This document shows positions 16,442-24,971 of a DNA stretch of 64,000 nucleotides, piece after piece. The stretch lies in NCBI RefSeq assembly GCF_000949255.1, contig NZ_JXUW01000014.1, positions 1-64,000 on the forward strand. The letters are read 5' to 3'. The notes beneath the pieces are model-generated. The model did no database searches. It had not been told where the DNA came from and was given only the letters and a program-made list of their open reading frames with translations. This stretch comes from Ferrimicrobium acidiphilum DSM 19497 (GTDB lineage: Bacteria > Actinomycetota > Acidimicrobiia > Acidimicrobiales > Acidimicrobiaceae). Within the stretch, counting starts at the first letter, position 1. Each line of letters starts with the position of its first letter. The position numbers and the translations under genes were made by a program.

Positions 16442-17026
16442 CTACCAGCCGCTGCTAGATTTGGATCCGCTGCTAGATTTGGAGCCGCTGCTCGAGCTCG
16501 ACGATGTAGTGGAAGAGTAGGTTGCTCCACCACTGCCGCTTGAGGTGACTGGTTTTCCTGCAGGGCTGATCACATACCAGTAGCCCCCAAAGGCGTTGAT
16601 ACCCTCACCATTCACTTGATGTGGACCGCCGTCGCTCGCGAAGGTATAGAGAGGATGACCGTTGTAAGTCACCTGTTTTTGTCCATTCGAGCGAGTGATA
16701 CTTCCTACAAGCTTTGAAGAGGCTCCTCCGGAAACCGTTGGTGACCCGGTCACTGGTGGCCAAGCCTTTGCACATGTGCCAGTGCAGTTCGACTTGCCCT
16801 TTGTGTCTCCAGTGAAGACGTAATAGGTCTGCCCAGCCTTTGATGTCAGAATGGTTCCATAGCCTGACGAACTCGATGTGGCGACAGTCGCACCTGTGCT
16901 AATCGTTGAGGCATTCGAACTCTTCGTTGTTGAACTGGTAGAACTCGTCTTTGAGCTGGTTGACCCACAGGCTGCAAGCGCGAGCCCAGTCAATCCAAGC
17001 CCTACTACTGCTAGTCGGACGTTCAT
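16442..17026 (-). CDS. secreted lipoprotein with COG4315 repeats
   Basis: A 194-residue predicted lipoprotein. The signal peptide ends in the lipobox LALAAC (Cys at about residue 20) and is followed by a Ser/Thr linker. The body has the repeats of COG4315/PF03640, a secreted repeat of unknown function: GQTYYVFTGDTKGKSNCTGT with two Cys, AWPPV, and NGHPLYTFASD matching the Yx(F/W/Y)xxD motif. The C-terminus ends in short Ser-Gly-Ser-Lys repeats coded by an 18-base tandem repeat (about 16449-16500). The AGGGGGAGGAAG ribosome site is very strong, suggesting high expression on the outer membrane face. Function is unknown; such proteins are frequent in extremophiles. Confidence 0.82.
   Translation of the reverse strand: MNVRLAVVGLGLTGLALAACGSTSSKTSSTSSTTKSSNASTISTGATVATSSSSGYGTILTSKAGQTYYVFTGDTKGKSNCTGTCAKAWPPVTGSPTVSGGASSKLVGSITRSNGQKQVTYNGHPLYTFASDGGPHQVNGEGINAFGGYWYVISPAGKPVTSSGSGGATYSSTTSSSSSSGSKSSSGSKSSSGW
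16449..16500. repeat. 18-bp tandem repeat in lipoprotein C-terminus
   Basis: Two near-identical copies and one partial copy of CCGCTGCTAGATTTGGA plus one base encode the repeating SGSKSS tail of the lipoprotein. Such a repeat can change copy number by slippage. Confidence 0.7.
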
Positions 17027-17167
17027 GATAGCTTCCTCCCCCTCGGCATCATCGGTGTCGAATCATCGACAACGTTAACAAAGCTGTGCAGTCGATATTC
17101 CATTCGAGTTGAGTTGGGCGGACTGGAATCCTCAGACGTGCCTTAGAATTTGGGGGAGGAGGTAATT

Positions 17168-18442
17168 ATGCAAGCGCCTCGCCCGATGAGGGGAATGAGA
17201 GATGTTCTACCTGGTGAAGCCGGAGTTAGGCTGCACACGCTCCAGGTGATTCGTGAAGCCTATCGTCAGCACGGTTTTTTTGAGATCGAGACCCCTGTGG
17301 TGGAGACGATGGAGACCTTGACGAGCTCTGGTGCCGGTGAAAATGAGAAGTTGATGTTCAAGGTCTTGAAGCGTGGCGAGCGTCTAGATGCGGCGCTCGC
17401 TGGTACCGAGGATGAACTCGCGGATGCCGCTCTTCGTTTTGACCTCACCGTTCCACTTGCTCGTTTCTATTCGATCAACCAGTCGAAGTTACCGAAACCA
17501 TTTTATGCCATGCAGCTTGGACCGGTGTTTCGTGCCGAGCGCCCACAACGAGGACGTTTCCGTCAGTTCCTGCAGACCGACATCGACGTCCTTGGCGATC
17601 CCAGTTATCTGGCGGAGGTGCAGTTGTTGATCGCCGCTACCTCTGCACTTCACAAGATCGGGCTAGAGGGGTTCGAGATTCGTCTGAATGATCGGAGAAT
17701 CCTTGAGTTTCTACTTAACAAGCTGGAGATTCCTGACGATCGCTTCACCGGTGTCATGATCGCACTCGACAAGCTCGATAAGCAGAGCGTGGCAGAGGTC
17801 GTCGCTGAACTTCAGGCGAAGGGGATCGCCGCAGATCAGGCTACCCACCTAGTGGCGGTGCTCGGAGAGTTAAGCGAGGCGTCGAGTCTCAAGGCTTTGG
17901 CCGATCTTGGTGTACCCAAGGCGCTGATAGCTAACTTAAGTGCGATCCAGCAGCACGTCACCACCTCTGTCCGTGATGTTCCGGTGGTCTTTGATCCGCT
18001 GATCGTCCGAGGAATTGGTTACTATACGTCTACGGTCTATGAGATCATCCACCCGAAATGGTCGGGTTCAATCGGCGGTGGCGGGCGATACGATCAGCTT
18101 CTCGCTCGCTTTGGTACCGACACTCCCGCTTGTGGCGTCTCACTCGGTTTTGAGCGAGTCGTCGGTCTGGTAGAGGAGCTTGGGCTAATGCGCGAGACCG
18201 GAGCGCGACGCTTGACGGTGATCTTTGAGCCTGACCATCAGACCGCAGAAGCGTTGAGCAAGGCCCGTCATTTTCGCAGGGAGGGCTATCTCGTGACTTT
18301 GTTGGCCCACCAGAGTGGTGCGCGGTCGCCGATGAAGCGTATTGCCTTGTCAGCAGAGGAGCTGAAGGCAGAGGGGTCGGTCGACAGCTTCTACCATTTC
18401 ACGGTTGGAGTCGACGAGGCCCCGAGACTCCTGATCCAGTAA
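17168..18442 (+). CDS. hisS: histidyl-tRNA synthetase
   Basis: A 424-residue class II synthetase that charges tRNA-His. N-terminal RGMRDVLPGE, motif 2 GPVFRAERPQRGRFRQFLQ (about residues 119-137) and the histidine-binding RGIGYYTSTVYE with the following GGGRYDQLLARFG are all present. The ENEKLMFKVLKRGE segment matches the HisRS subtype with a short insertion after the active-site strand. The C-terminal region is short and lacks the usual anticodon-domain stretch with Lys-Ala-Asp and a Gly-x-Asp-Glu end, so this domain looks divergent. The ATG at 17168 follows GGGGGAGGAGG and is preferred to TTG at 17150. A HisZ-type paralogue is less likely because the histidine-binding loop is conserved. Confidence 0.87.
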   Translation: MQAPRPMRGMRDVLPGEAGVRLHTLQVIREAYRQHGFFEIETPVVETMETLTSSGAGENEKLMFKVLKRGERLDAALAGTEDELADAALRFDLTVPLARFYSINQSKLPKPFYAMQLGPVFRAERPQRGRFRQFLQTDIDVLGDPSYLAEVQLLIAATSALHKIGLEGFEIRLNDRRILEFLLNKLEIPDDRFTGVMIALDKLDKQSVAEVVAELQAKGIAADQATHLVAVLGELSEASSLKALADLGVPKALIANLSAIQQHVTTSVRDVPVVFDPLIVRGIGYYTSTVYEIIHPKWSGSIGGGGRYDQLLARFGTDTPACGVSLGFERVVGLVEELGLMRETGARRLTVIFEPDHQTAEALSKARHFRREGYLVTLLAHQSGARSPMKRIALSAEELKAEGSVDSFYHFTVGVDEAPRLLIQ

Positions 18443-18530
18443 CCTTGGCTCGTATAAGCACACCAACAAGAAAAGTTGCGTTTTTTAGCCAATTGCTAAC
18501 TTAGGCTCTCCAAGTTTGCTACGATTCGAT

Positions 18531-18551
18531 CAGCGTCTCTGGTTGACGCTG
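18531..18551. other. hairpin in the sedolisin leader
   Basis: CAGCGTC (18531-18537) pairs with GACGCTG (18545-18551), a seven-base-pair stem with a seven-base loop, 48 bases before the sedolisin start. No T-run follows, so it may stabilise the leader rather than stop transcription. Confidence 0.35.
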
Positions 18552-18599
18552 CATTGGTCTCGATCGCTGGTCGAGTAGCTAGCCTATGAGGGGGTTAAA

Positions 18600-20711
18600 T
18601 TGAAGAAGAGGTTTACACGGCATGCTGTAACGCTCGGCGCCGCGGGTGTTCTTGGAATCGCGACAATGGCTATGGCATCACCGGTGACGTCACTGACCGC
18701 GTCGCAAGCGCTGGCTCCAAAGGTGAGCGTTCCTGGTGGCTTGGCACCAGGAATCGCTGCTGAGTCCACGCCCACTGGTGCCACGGCGAGTACCACCCAG
18801 ATGCGTGTGTCATTTATCCTGAAGGGCCAAAATATCGCCAGTCTCCAATCAAAGGTTGATGCTGGATGGACAGGTCCGTACCTGACGCCGATGGAGTTTG
18901 CCCAGCAGTACGGTCAGACCCAACAGTATGTAAAGCAACTGATCTCCTACCTGAATTCGTATGGTATCCAAGCCCAAGCGATGACTGACATGCTGGACGT
19001 GACGTCGCAGGGAACGGCGGCCGAGTACCAGAATGCGCTGTCGGTACTGTTCGACAACTATGAAGTGCCAGCTTCTTCGGCGACGGTGAGCAGTGGGCCA
19101 GCCGCAAGCACTCAGCAGGTGTTTGCTGCAACACACAACCCTCAACTGCCCTCCAACCTTGCTACCAATATCGAGGCGGTGTTGGGACTCACCAACTACG
19201 CGCCGTATCAATCACTGTCGATTCCTGGCAAGGCACAGGTCACGCCGGGTTCAACTGCGGCTAGCGGTGGAACTATACCGACAGGAACAGCTCCAAGCTC
19301 GCAACTACCACAGGCGTTCGAGAAGCAGTACCATTTGACCACGGTGCTGAATGCCGGTTCGCAAGGCCAAGGACAGACGATGGGGATCGTCACTCTAGCA
19401 AGTGTGAATCCAAAGGTTCCGGCATACTTCTGGGAGAATGTAGCCCACATTGCGGTTCTACCGAATCGGCTCACGCTCGTGAACGTTGACGGTGGGGCTG
19501 GTGCGGTGAGCCTTAACAATGGCTCTGACGAGACCACCATCGATGTCGAGCAGTCTGGATCTATCGCACCACAGGCCAAGATCGTCGTATATCAGGCACC
19601 GAACACCGACTATGGCTTCGTCGACGCCTTCTATCAAGCCGCGAGTCAAAACGTCGCTGGCTCACTCTCGGCAAGCTGGGGCGAGTCAGAGACGGCTATT
19701 CAGTATACGGTGGCAGCAGGACAAGAGTCCCCAGGATACGCAGCCGCATTTAACCAAGCCTATCTAGAGTCTGCAGCCCAAGGACAGTCAGTCTTTGTCT
19801 CCTCCGGCGACCAGGGGGCCTACTCCCCAACCGGGGATATCGGCACCTACAACCTCGGAGTCGACAGCCCAGAGGACTCCCCGTATGTGACCTCTGTTGG
19901 TGGCACTACTCTTCCTGGAACCCAGGTCTATCCGATCACCGATAAGCGCGGAAGTGTGACTGGATACGAAGAGGTTAACATACCCAAGCAGTTGACATGG
20001 GGGTGGGACTATCTGTGGCCAATGTACCAGGCGTTGGGAGCGTCTAGCGAGTCGGCCGCAGCTGGTGGCCTGATAGTTGGATCAGGAGGTGGCTACAGCG
20101 CTTTGTTTAACGGGCCCTCTTATCAGGCGGGGGTCGGTGCCAGTGGCTACTCTGACTACCAGTTCATCAACCCGACCTCATATCAAGATATATCGCCGAC
20201 TAACCTCTATCTGCCGACCAGCTTTACATTGAATCCGGCACCAGGACTGAGCACTGGCACTAATGCCGGTTTCCGAGCCACTCCTGATGTAGCGTTCAAT
20301 GCTGATCCACAGACCGGATACGTGGCCTATGATCCACAGTTTGTGCAGCCCTTTGGATCGGCACTTGTTGACTTCGGTGGGACAAGCTTCATCGGTCCAC
20401 AGCTCAACGGCGTGACCGCTGTTTACGAGAGTTCGTTGGGTCATCGTATAGGATTCTGGAATCCGAATATTTATCGGTTCGCAGCGTCTAGTAATTCGCC
20501 GTTCCACCCATTGGATTCGAATACTGTGTACAGTGGACCGGTCTATTATTCTGGCCGTAATCATGGAAAGTCATTGCAAATCACCGGTGAGTTCACCAAT
20601 ACCAACGACTACTATACCGGCACCTCTGGAGCGATTTACAATCCCGGATCGGGACTTGGCTACGCCAATCTATCCAAGTTGTTGATTGACTTTGCCGGAG
20701 TTCAGCAGTAG
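18600..20711 (+). CDS. secreted pro-kumamolisin/sedolisin (S53) serine-carboxyl peptidase
   Basis: A 703-residue preproprotein of the S53 family, proteases active at low pH. A signal peptide of about 27 residues is followed by the pro-domain (about 65-200). The catalytic residues of sedolisins are placed at Glu311 and Asp315 in DETTIDVEQ, Asp404 in SSGDQGAYSP and nucleophile Ser596 in DFGGTSFIGPQLNG; SASWGE and RATPDVAF are also family signatures. The nucleophile motif has Phe-Ile where small residues are usual. TTG at 18600 follows GAGGGGG. It stands alone and is probably secreted to digest protein outside the cell in acid surroundings, which is one reason to think of an acidophile. Confidence 0.93.
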   Translation: MKKRFTRHAVTLGAAGVLGIATMAMASPVTSLTASQALAPKVSVPGGLAPGIAAESTPTGATASTTQMRVSFILKGQNIASLQSKVDAGWTGPYLTPMEFAQQYGQTQQYVKQLISYLNSYGIQAQAMTDMLDVTSQGTAAEYQNALSVLFDNYEVPASSATVSSGPAASTQQVFAATHNPQLPSNLATNIEAVLGLTNYAPYQSLSIPGKAQVTPGSTAASGGTIPTGTAPSSQLPQAFEKQYHLTTVLNAGSQGQGQTMGIVTLASVNPKVPAYFWENVAHIAVLPNRLTLVNVDGGAGAVSLNNGSDETTIDVEQSGSIAPQAKIVVYQAPNTDYGFVDAFYQAASQNVAGSLSASWGESETAIQYTVAAGQESPGYAAAFNQAYLESAAQGQSVFVSSGDQGAYSPTGDIGTYNLGVDSPEDSPYVTSVGGTTLPGTQVYPITDKRGSVTGYEEVNIPKQLTWGWDYLWPMYQALGASSESAAAGGLIVGSGGGYSALFNGPSYQAGVGASGYSDYQFINPTSYQDISPTNLYLPTSFTLNPAPGLSTGTNAGFRATPDVAFNADPQTGYVAYDPQFVQPFGSALVDFGGTSFIGPQLNGVTAVYESSLGHRIGFWNPNIYRFAASSNSPFHPLDSNTVYSGPVYYSGRNHGKSLQITGEFTNTNDYYTGTSGAIYNPGSGLGYANLSKLLIDFAGVQQ

Positions 20712-20844
20712 TTCTTTGAGCCCTTGGCGAGTGGCTGCGCGGGGAGACCTTTGCAGCCACTTGTCTTGTGTTCAAAGGTGGATGCCAAGGCGATGGTCAT
20801 CGTCCCAAAATCGATCCGATTGGGTGGCGATTTAGAAGCAGTGG

Positions 20845-20928
20845 CGGAGGGAGTAGGATTCGAACCCACGAGGCTTTTGGCCCAAAGCATTTCAAGTGCT
20901 TCGCATTCGTCCGCTCTGCCATCCCTCC
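20845..20928 (-). tRNA. tRNA-Ser (anticodon TGA)
   Basis: Acceptor GGAGGGA (20928-20922) pairs with TCCCTCC (20852-20846), discriminator G at 20845. The stem AAGCA/TGCTT encloses CTTGAAA, anticodon TGA, and a long variable arm fits a class II serine tRNA. Unlike the other two tRNA genes here, CCA is encoded (20844-20842). It lies downstream of the sedolisin gene, antisense to it. Confidence 0.95.
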
Positions 20929-20984
20929 GCTTGAAAAAACATACTAGAGCCCAGAGCACAAAGACGGCGCTATCGGCACTCACC

Positions 20985-21923
20985 TCATTGGGTTGGACGA
21001 GATGATTCAATCTGCCCGAGAAGTTCTCCAACCAGAGGGTCGATGGTTGAATTTGCCTCAGAATGGTGTTTCTGGTTGACGAAGGCTGGATAAGATCCGA
21101 GGAACTTCACGTGACCAAGGTAGCGATTCAGGTCGGTGATGACCTCTTGGACATGCCGTTCGGCGATGTGTCCGCCGAAGTCGATCGCGAAACAGTAGAT
21201 TCCGATGCCGGTCTTGGTGGGACGAGACTCGAGCTTGGTGAGGTTTATGCCTCTTGAGGCTATCTCAGCCAAGATCGATAGAAGGGAACCCGGACGGTCC
21301 TCGACTTGGAAGCAGACGATGCTTGTCTTGTCGTCGCCGGTAGGTCGTGGGATGGTGTCGTTGTTGAGCAACAGAAAACGAGTGGAGTTAGCTGCATGGT
21401 CATCGATGTCGGCGATGAGCACATCAAGTCCGTAGAGTTCGGCCGCTCTCTTTGGCCCTATCGCAGCAATCGCGTCCGATTTCGCGTCGGCAACGAGCCG
21501 AACTGCCTCGGCGGTAGAGTCGGTGTGATGGAGTTCGGCCCGAGGGAGTCGATCACGGAGAAACCGACCCACCTGTGCAAGGGCATGCGAGTATGAGTAG
21601 ACGGAGTGAATGTCTTCTAGCCGTGCTCCCTTTGCCGCGATCAGCTGCTGTCGGACTGGGAGTATGTACTCTGCATAGATTTGGAGTCGAAAGCGGAAGA
21701 TCATTGCATCGAGGGTTGGGGTTACCGTACCCTCGATTGAGTTTTCGATTGGCACAAAGCCGTAGTCACTGCTGCCAATGACTACGTCGGTGAGGACATC
21801 TTCGATGGTTGGACGTGGGATGCCATCGTAGGGTCGTGTTCCCATGAACTCGATCAGAGCCTCTTCGGTAAAGGTGCCAGCTGGCCCTAGGTAGGCTATT
21901 CGCACTCGGTGAGGTTCGTCCAT
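20985..21923 (-). CDS. pheA: prephenate dehydratase with ACT domain
   Basis: A 312-residue monofunctional prephenate dehydratase, which converts prephenate to phenylpyruvate in phenylalanine synthesis. The catalytic domain begins YLGPAGTFTEEAL (about residues 11-23) and contains the essential Thr-Arg-Phe in NSTRFLLL (about 181-188). The C-terminal regulatory ACT domain starts GSLLSILAEIASRGINLTKLE and includes ESRP, the motif linked to phenylalanine feedback. There is no chorismate mutase domain. The start has no Shine-Dalgarno; TAGTCT lies six bases before the ATG. The 44-base gap to divergent larB packs both promoters back to back. Confidence 0.93.
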   Translation of the reverse strand: MDEPHRVRIAYLGPAGTFTEEALIEFMGTRPYDGIPRPTIEDVLTDVVIGSSDYGFVPIENSIEGTVTPTLDAMIFRFRLQIYAEYILPVRQQLIAAKGARLEDIHSVYSYSHALAQVGRFLRDRLPRAELHHTDSTAEAVRLVADAKSDAIAAIGPKRAAELYGLDVLIADIDDHAANSTRFLLLNNDTIPRPTGDDKTSIVCFQVEDRPGSLLSILAEIASRGINLTKLESRPTKTGIGIYCFAIDFGGHIAERHVQEVITDLNRYLGHVKFLGSYPAFVNQKHHSEANSTIDPLVGELLGQIESSRPTQ

Positions 21924-21929
21924 AGGAGG

Positions 21930-21935
21930 AGACTA
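21930..21935 (-). promoter_or_regulatory. -10 hexamer for pheA (leaderless)
   Basis: TAGTCT on the minus strand, then CCTCCT, then the ATG of pheA at 21923. It falls where the -35 region of the divergent larB promoter would be. Confidence 0.5.
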
Positions 21936-21955
21936 GCCGGAGTCGCGTCGCCCGG

Positions 21956-21961
21956 TAGGCT
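21956..21961 (+). promoter_or_regulatory. -10 hexamer for larB (leaderless)
   Basis: TAGGCT followed by CAAACT and the GTG of larB at 21968, a six-base spacing with no ribosome-binding site. Confidence 0.5.
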
Positions 21962-21967
21962 CAAACT

Positions 21968-22666
21968 GTGAATGAAAATCCGACAGGTGGACTCCGTCGT
22001 GGTGAGTTCGGTTGGTTCGATGCCGGACGTAGGGCGAGAATCGGGATCCCAGAGGCGGTATTCGCCGCCGGCAAGGGGGATGCCGCCCTCGTTGAGATGA
22101 TTGAATTTGCTCTCGAGGGAGAGGGGCCGGTGCTTGTCACCCGACTCGACCCAGAGCGTTGGGGACTCATCGCTGACCGCGCAGACTGGCTCGCATTCCC
22201 TCCAATCGCAGAGGGGGAACCATACGTTACGCTGGTGGCCCGTCCACTGCCACGGACTGGGCCAAAACGGGTGGCGATTCTAGCAGCGGGATCCTCGGAC
22301 CGTGTGATGGCACTTGAGGCACGGGCAGTACTCACCGCGCTCGGTGTTGACTCCCACCTCGTCCTCGACTGTGGTGTGAGTGCTCTGAAGCGCACTCTGG
22401 TCGCGCTCGACGAGACCTCCGACGCTGAGGTGTATATCGTGCTTGCAGGGTTCGAAGGAGCACTTGCGACCGTGGTTGCTGCATCGGTGGCACAGCCAGT
22501 GATTGGCGTGCCAACCTCAGTTGGCTATGGTGTCGCCCGAGGGGGAGAGACCGCCATGGCCTCGATGCTTGCTTCATGCTCGCAAGGGTTGATGGTGATG
22601 GGAATCGATAACGGTTTTGGCGCCGCATGCGCTGCGCTTCGAATCGTAGGAACTAGGTCAACTTAG
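21968..22666 (+). CDS. larB: LarB, pyridinium-3,5-biscarboxylic acid mononucleotide synthase
   Basis: A 232-residue LarB orthologue, related to PurE carboxylases. It carboxylates and hydrolyses nicotinic acid adenine dinucleotide, the first step of the nickel-pincer nucleotide cofactor of lactate racemase and related LarA enzymes. The C-terminal AIR-carboxylase-like domain shows VAILAAGSSD (about residues 99-108), AEVYIVLAGFEGALATVVA and PVIGVPTSVGYG, then GIDNGFGAACAA, all LarB landmarks. larC starts on the next base after its stop. LarE, the sulphur-inserting enzyme, and LarA are not in this window. Confidence 0.92.
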   Translation: MNENPTGGLRRGEFGWFDAGRRARIGIPEAVFAAGKGDAALVEMIEFALEGEGPVLVTRLDPERWGLIADRADWLAFPPIAEGEPYVTLVARPLPRTGPKRVAILAAGSSDRVMALEARAVLTALGVDSHLVLDCGVSALKRTLVALDETSDAEVYIVLAGFEGALATVVAASVAQPVIGVPTSVGYGVARGGETAMASMLASCSQGLMVMGIDNGFGAACAALRIVGTRST

Positions 22667-23851
22667 GTGCGAACCTTGGTGATCAACCCAGCGCACGGGG
22701 TAGCAGGGGACATGTTGATGGCTGCGTTAGCCGAGGCGACACACTCGTTCAACGAGCTAGAGACACTCTTTGCGCCGTTGTCGCGCTGGTGCTCGCTTGA
22801 GTTTGAAGAGGTCGATCGCTCCTCACTCCGTGCGATCCATTGCCAGGTGAAGCTGACACCGGATGCGCCCAGCCTGTCGCTTGAGGAGCTCAGATCACGG
22901 ATTGGTGAGCTACTAGATGCCTCAAATGGTGTCGAGATCGCCATGACGGCGCTCGACCTGATCGCCGCCGCAGAGGTGGAGGTCCACGGTGGTGGTGTTC
23001 ATCTCCATGAACTGGCTTCGGTCGATACCCTGGTCGATCTTGTGGGAACTGCTTATCTCTGTGCCATTGCGCGGATTGACGCCATTTCTATCATGCCCGT
23101 AGGGATTAACTTCGGCTCGATGGAGATGGCTCACGGTCAGCTTCCATTGCCGGGTCCAGCAGTGCTTTCGCTCCTTGCCAAGGCTGGACTCCAGGTTGTC
23201 GCAGGACCCGGGCATGAGAGCGTAACTCCCACTGGAGCTGCTCTTCTATCCTCTCTTGCCGGTGTGTTTCCCGCTGGGACTGGCACAGGCACGATCGTGG
23301 GAGTTGGCTACGGAGCGGGCATACGTGATACTCCGTCGCTGGCGAACGTCTGCCAGGTGGTAATCGTGGACGATCTCGCAACTGTCGCTTCCGCTCCTTG
23401 GTTCGAATCGATAGGGGTTATAGAGACCTACCTTGATGATGTGAGTGCCGAGTTGCTTGGAGCCTTTGTCCAGGAGAGCTTGGGGGTCGGCGCACTCGAT
23501 GCTTACGTAACGCCAGCCACAGGCAAGAAGTCGAGGCCAGGTGGGGTGCTTACCGTGCTCGTAGACCCGTCCGATCTTGCTACGATGGTCACACGGGTCC
23601 AGCGGTCCTTGGGTGTGCCAGGGGTTCGCTTCCGTCTGCAACAACGCAGTCGTCTTCATCCAAAATTTGTAGAGGTCAAGTTCGAGGGACATACCTTGAT
23701 GGTCAAGGTTACGTCTGTTGGCGCTAAGCCGGAGTTTGAGGATCTGCAACGAGTAGGCCGCGAACTCAGTATCCCGCTTGGAGAGTTGCGCGATCGCGTG
23801 ATGGCGGTCTACCTCGCTGGTGTTGCTCACGGTGGCGAGGTCGAACATTGA
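22667..23851 (+). CDS. larC: LarC, nickel insertion protein of the pincer cofactor
   Basis: A 394-residue LarC that inserts nickel into the pincer nucleotide with use of CTP. N-terminal GVAGDMLMAALAEA (about residues 11-24), VHLHELASVDTLVDLVG (about 108-124), HGQLPLPGPAVLSLL and ESVTPTGAALL are conserved LarC blocks. In some lactobacilli LarC is made from two ORFs by ribosomal frameshift; here it is one continuous frame. The GTG start abuts the stop of larB, so the two are co-translated. The absence of larE nearby means the pathway must be completed by a gene elsewhere. Confidence 0.92.
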   Translation: MRTLVINPAHGVAGDMLMAALAEATHSFNELETLFAPLSRWCSLEFEEVDRSSLRAIHCQVKLTPDAPSLSLEELRSRIGELLDASNGVEIAMTALDLIAAAEVEVHGGGVHLHELASVDTLVDLVGTAYLCAIARIDAISIMPVGINFGSMEMAHGQLPLPGPAVLSLLAKAGLQVVAGPGHESVTPTGAALLSSLAGVFPAGTGTGTIVGVGYGAGIRDTPSLANVCQVVIVDDLATVASAPWFESIGVIETYLDDVSAELLGAFVQESLGVGALDAYVTPATGKKSRPGGVLTVLVDPSDLATMVTRVQRSLGVPGVRFRLQQRSRLHPKFVEVKFEGHTLMVKVTSVGAKPEFEDLQRVGRELSIPLGELRDRVMAVYLAGVAHGGEVEH

Positions 23852-23876
23852 GTCGAAACTAGAGCGAGGAGTGGTG

Positions 23877-24818
23877 ATGAGATTTCGTCAATTGGGTAGG
23901 TCTGGCCTTCGGGTGTCGGAGGTTGGACTTGGATGTAATAACTTTGGTGGGAGACTTGAGTTTGAACCCTCCAAGGAGGTGATTCTCGCCGCCTTTGAGT
24001 CCGGCATCAACCTCTTTGATACCGCTGATATCTACGGAGGCAACGGAGCTTCAGAGGAGATCATGGGTGAGGTAATCAAACCGTTCCGACATGAGGTCGT
24101 CCTCGCTACCAAGTTTGGCATGGATATGGGTGATCGCGATATTGCCCGCGGATCTCGTAAATATATGATGAAGGCGCTCGAGGGATCATTGCGACGGCTG
24201 CAGACCGATCATATCGACCTCTATCAGCTGCATCAGCCTGACCCACTGACGCCTATCGAGGAGACATTGGCTGCGCTCACCGACGCCGTCCATCAGGGGA
24301 AGATACGATACATCGGTTCCTCGAACTTCGCTGGATGGCAGTTGGTGGAGGCGGAGCTGTTGGCGCGATCATTGGGCGCAGAGCGACTCATCTCAGCGCA
24401 AAATCACTATTCAATACTTGAGCGTTCGGTTGAGGCCGAGCTGATTCCGGCGGCCAGCAATTACGGAGTAGGGATACTACCGTTCTACCCCTTAGCTTCT
24501 GGACTGCTCACCGGCAAGTTTCGACGTGGAGAGGCGCCCGCGGCGGGCACTAGGCTCGCCTCTCGACCAGAGCAGCTCGGTAGCGCCGAGTGGGATCTAA
24601 TCGGGAGACTCGAGGTCTGGGCTAAGGAGCATGACATGGAGCTTTTGGATCTTGCCTTCGCCTACCTCCTGGGTGAACCCCAGGTTGGATCGGTAATCGC
24701 TGGAGCTACTTCGCGAGCACAGGTGCAGCGGAACGTCGCTACGCAGGCACACGTGCTTACTGTGGCGGAGCGCGATGAGGTTCGCGCCTGTATTGGCGAT
24801 ACTCAGAGCGCGAAGTAG
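23877..24818 (+). CDS. aldo/keto reductase
   Basis: A 313-residue NADPH-dependent aldo/keto reductase with a TIM-barrel fold. The tetrad is visible: Asp and Tyr in FDTADIYGGNGASE, Lys in VVLATKFG and His in YQLHQPDP. The cofactor segments GSSNFAGWQ and, near the C-terminus, VIAGATSRAQVQRN are as in AKR families 11-13. The ATG at 23877 follows GAGGAG at good distance; a frame continuing upstream to 23820 would overlap larC and is not needed. It is 25 bases after larC and may be the third gene of that operon, but a role with the nickel cofactor is not established. Confidence 0.9.
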   Translation: MRFRQLGRSGLRVSEVGLGCNNFGGRLEFEPSKEVILAAFESGINLFDTADIYGGNGASEEIMGEVIKPFRHEVVLATKFGMDMGDRDIARGSRKYMMKALEGSLRRLQTDHIDLYQLHQPDPLTPIEETLAALTDAVHQGKIRYIGSSNFAGWQLVEAELLARSLGAERLISAQNHYSILERSVEAELIPAASNYGVGILPFYPLASGLLTGKFRRGEAPAAGTRLASRPEQLGSAEWDLIGRLEVWAKEHDMELLDLAFAYLLGEPQVGSVIAGATSRAQVQRNVATQAHVLTVAERDEVRACIGDTQSAK

Positions 24819-24934
24819 CCACACGGTAACTTGTCTTCCGGATGGTTGAGCTGTTGGTGACAGTGGCCACCGAGGCCGAAATCGGTATTGAACCAAGATC
24901 GCTTTCTAGCCGGGATCGGTATTGCCTGGTGCTC

Positions 24935-24966
24935 GAGCCAAGGGACCGTTGGTGGCCCCTTGGCTC
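24935..24966. terminator. hairpin terminator downstream of tRNA-Ser(GGA)
   Basis: GAGCCAAGGG (24935-24944) and CCCTTGGCTC (24957-24966) form a perfect ten-base-pair stem with a 12-base loop, six bases past the 3' end of the minus-strand tRNA. There is no T-run, as is common for actinobacterial terminators. Confidence 0.6.
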
Positions 24967-24971
24967 AGGCG

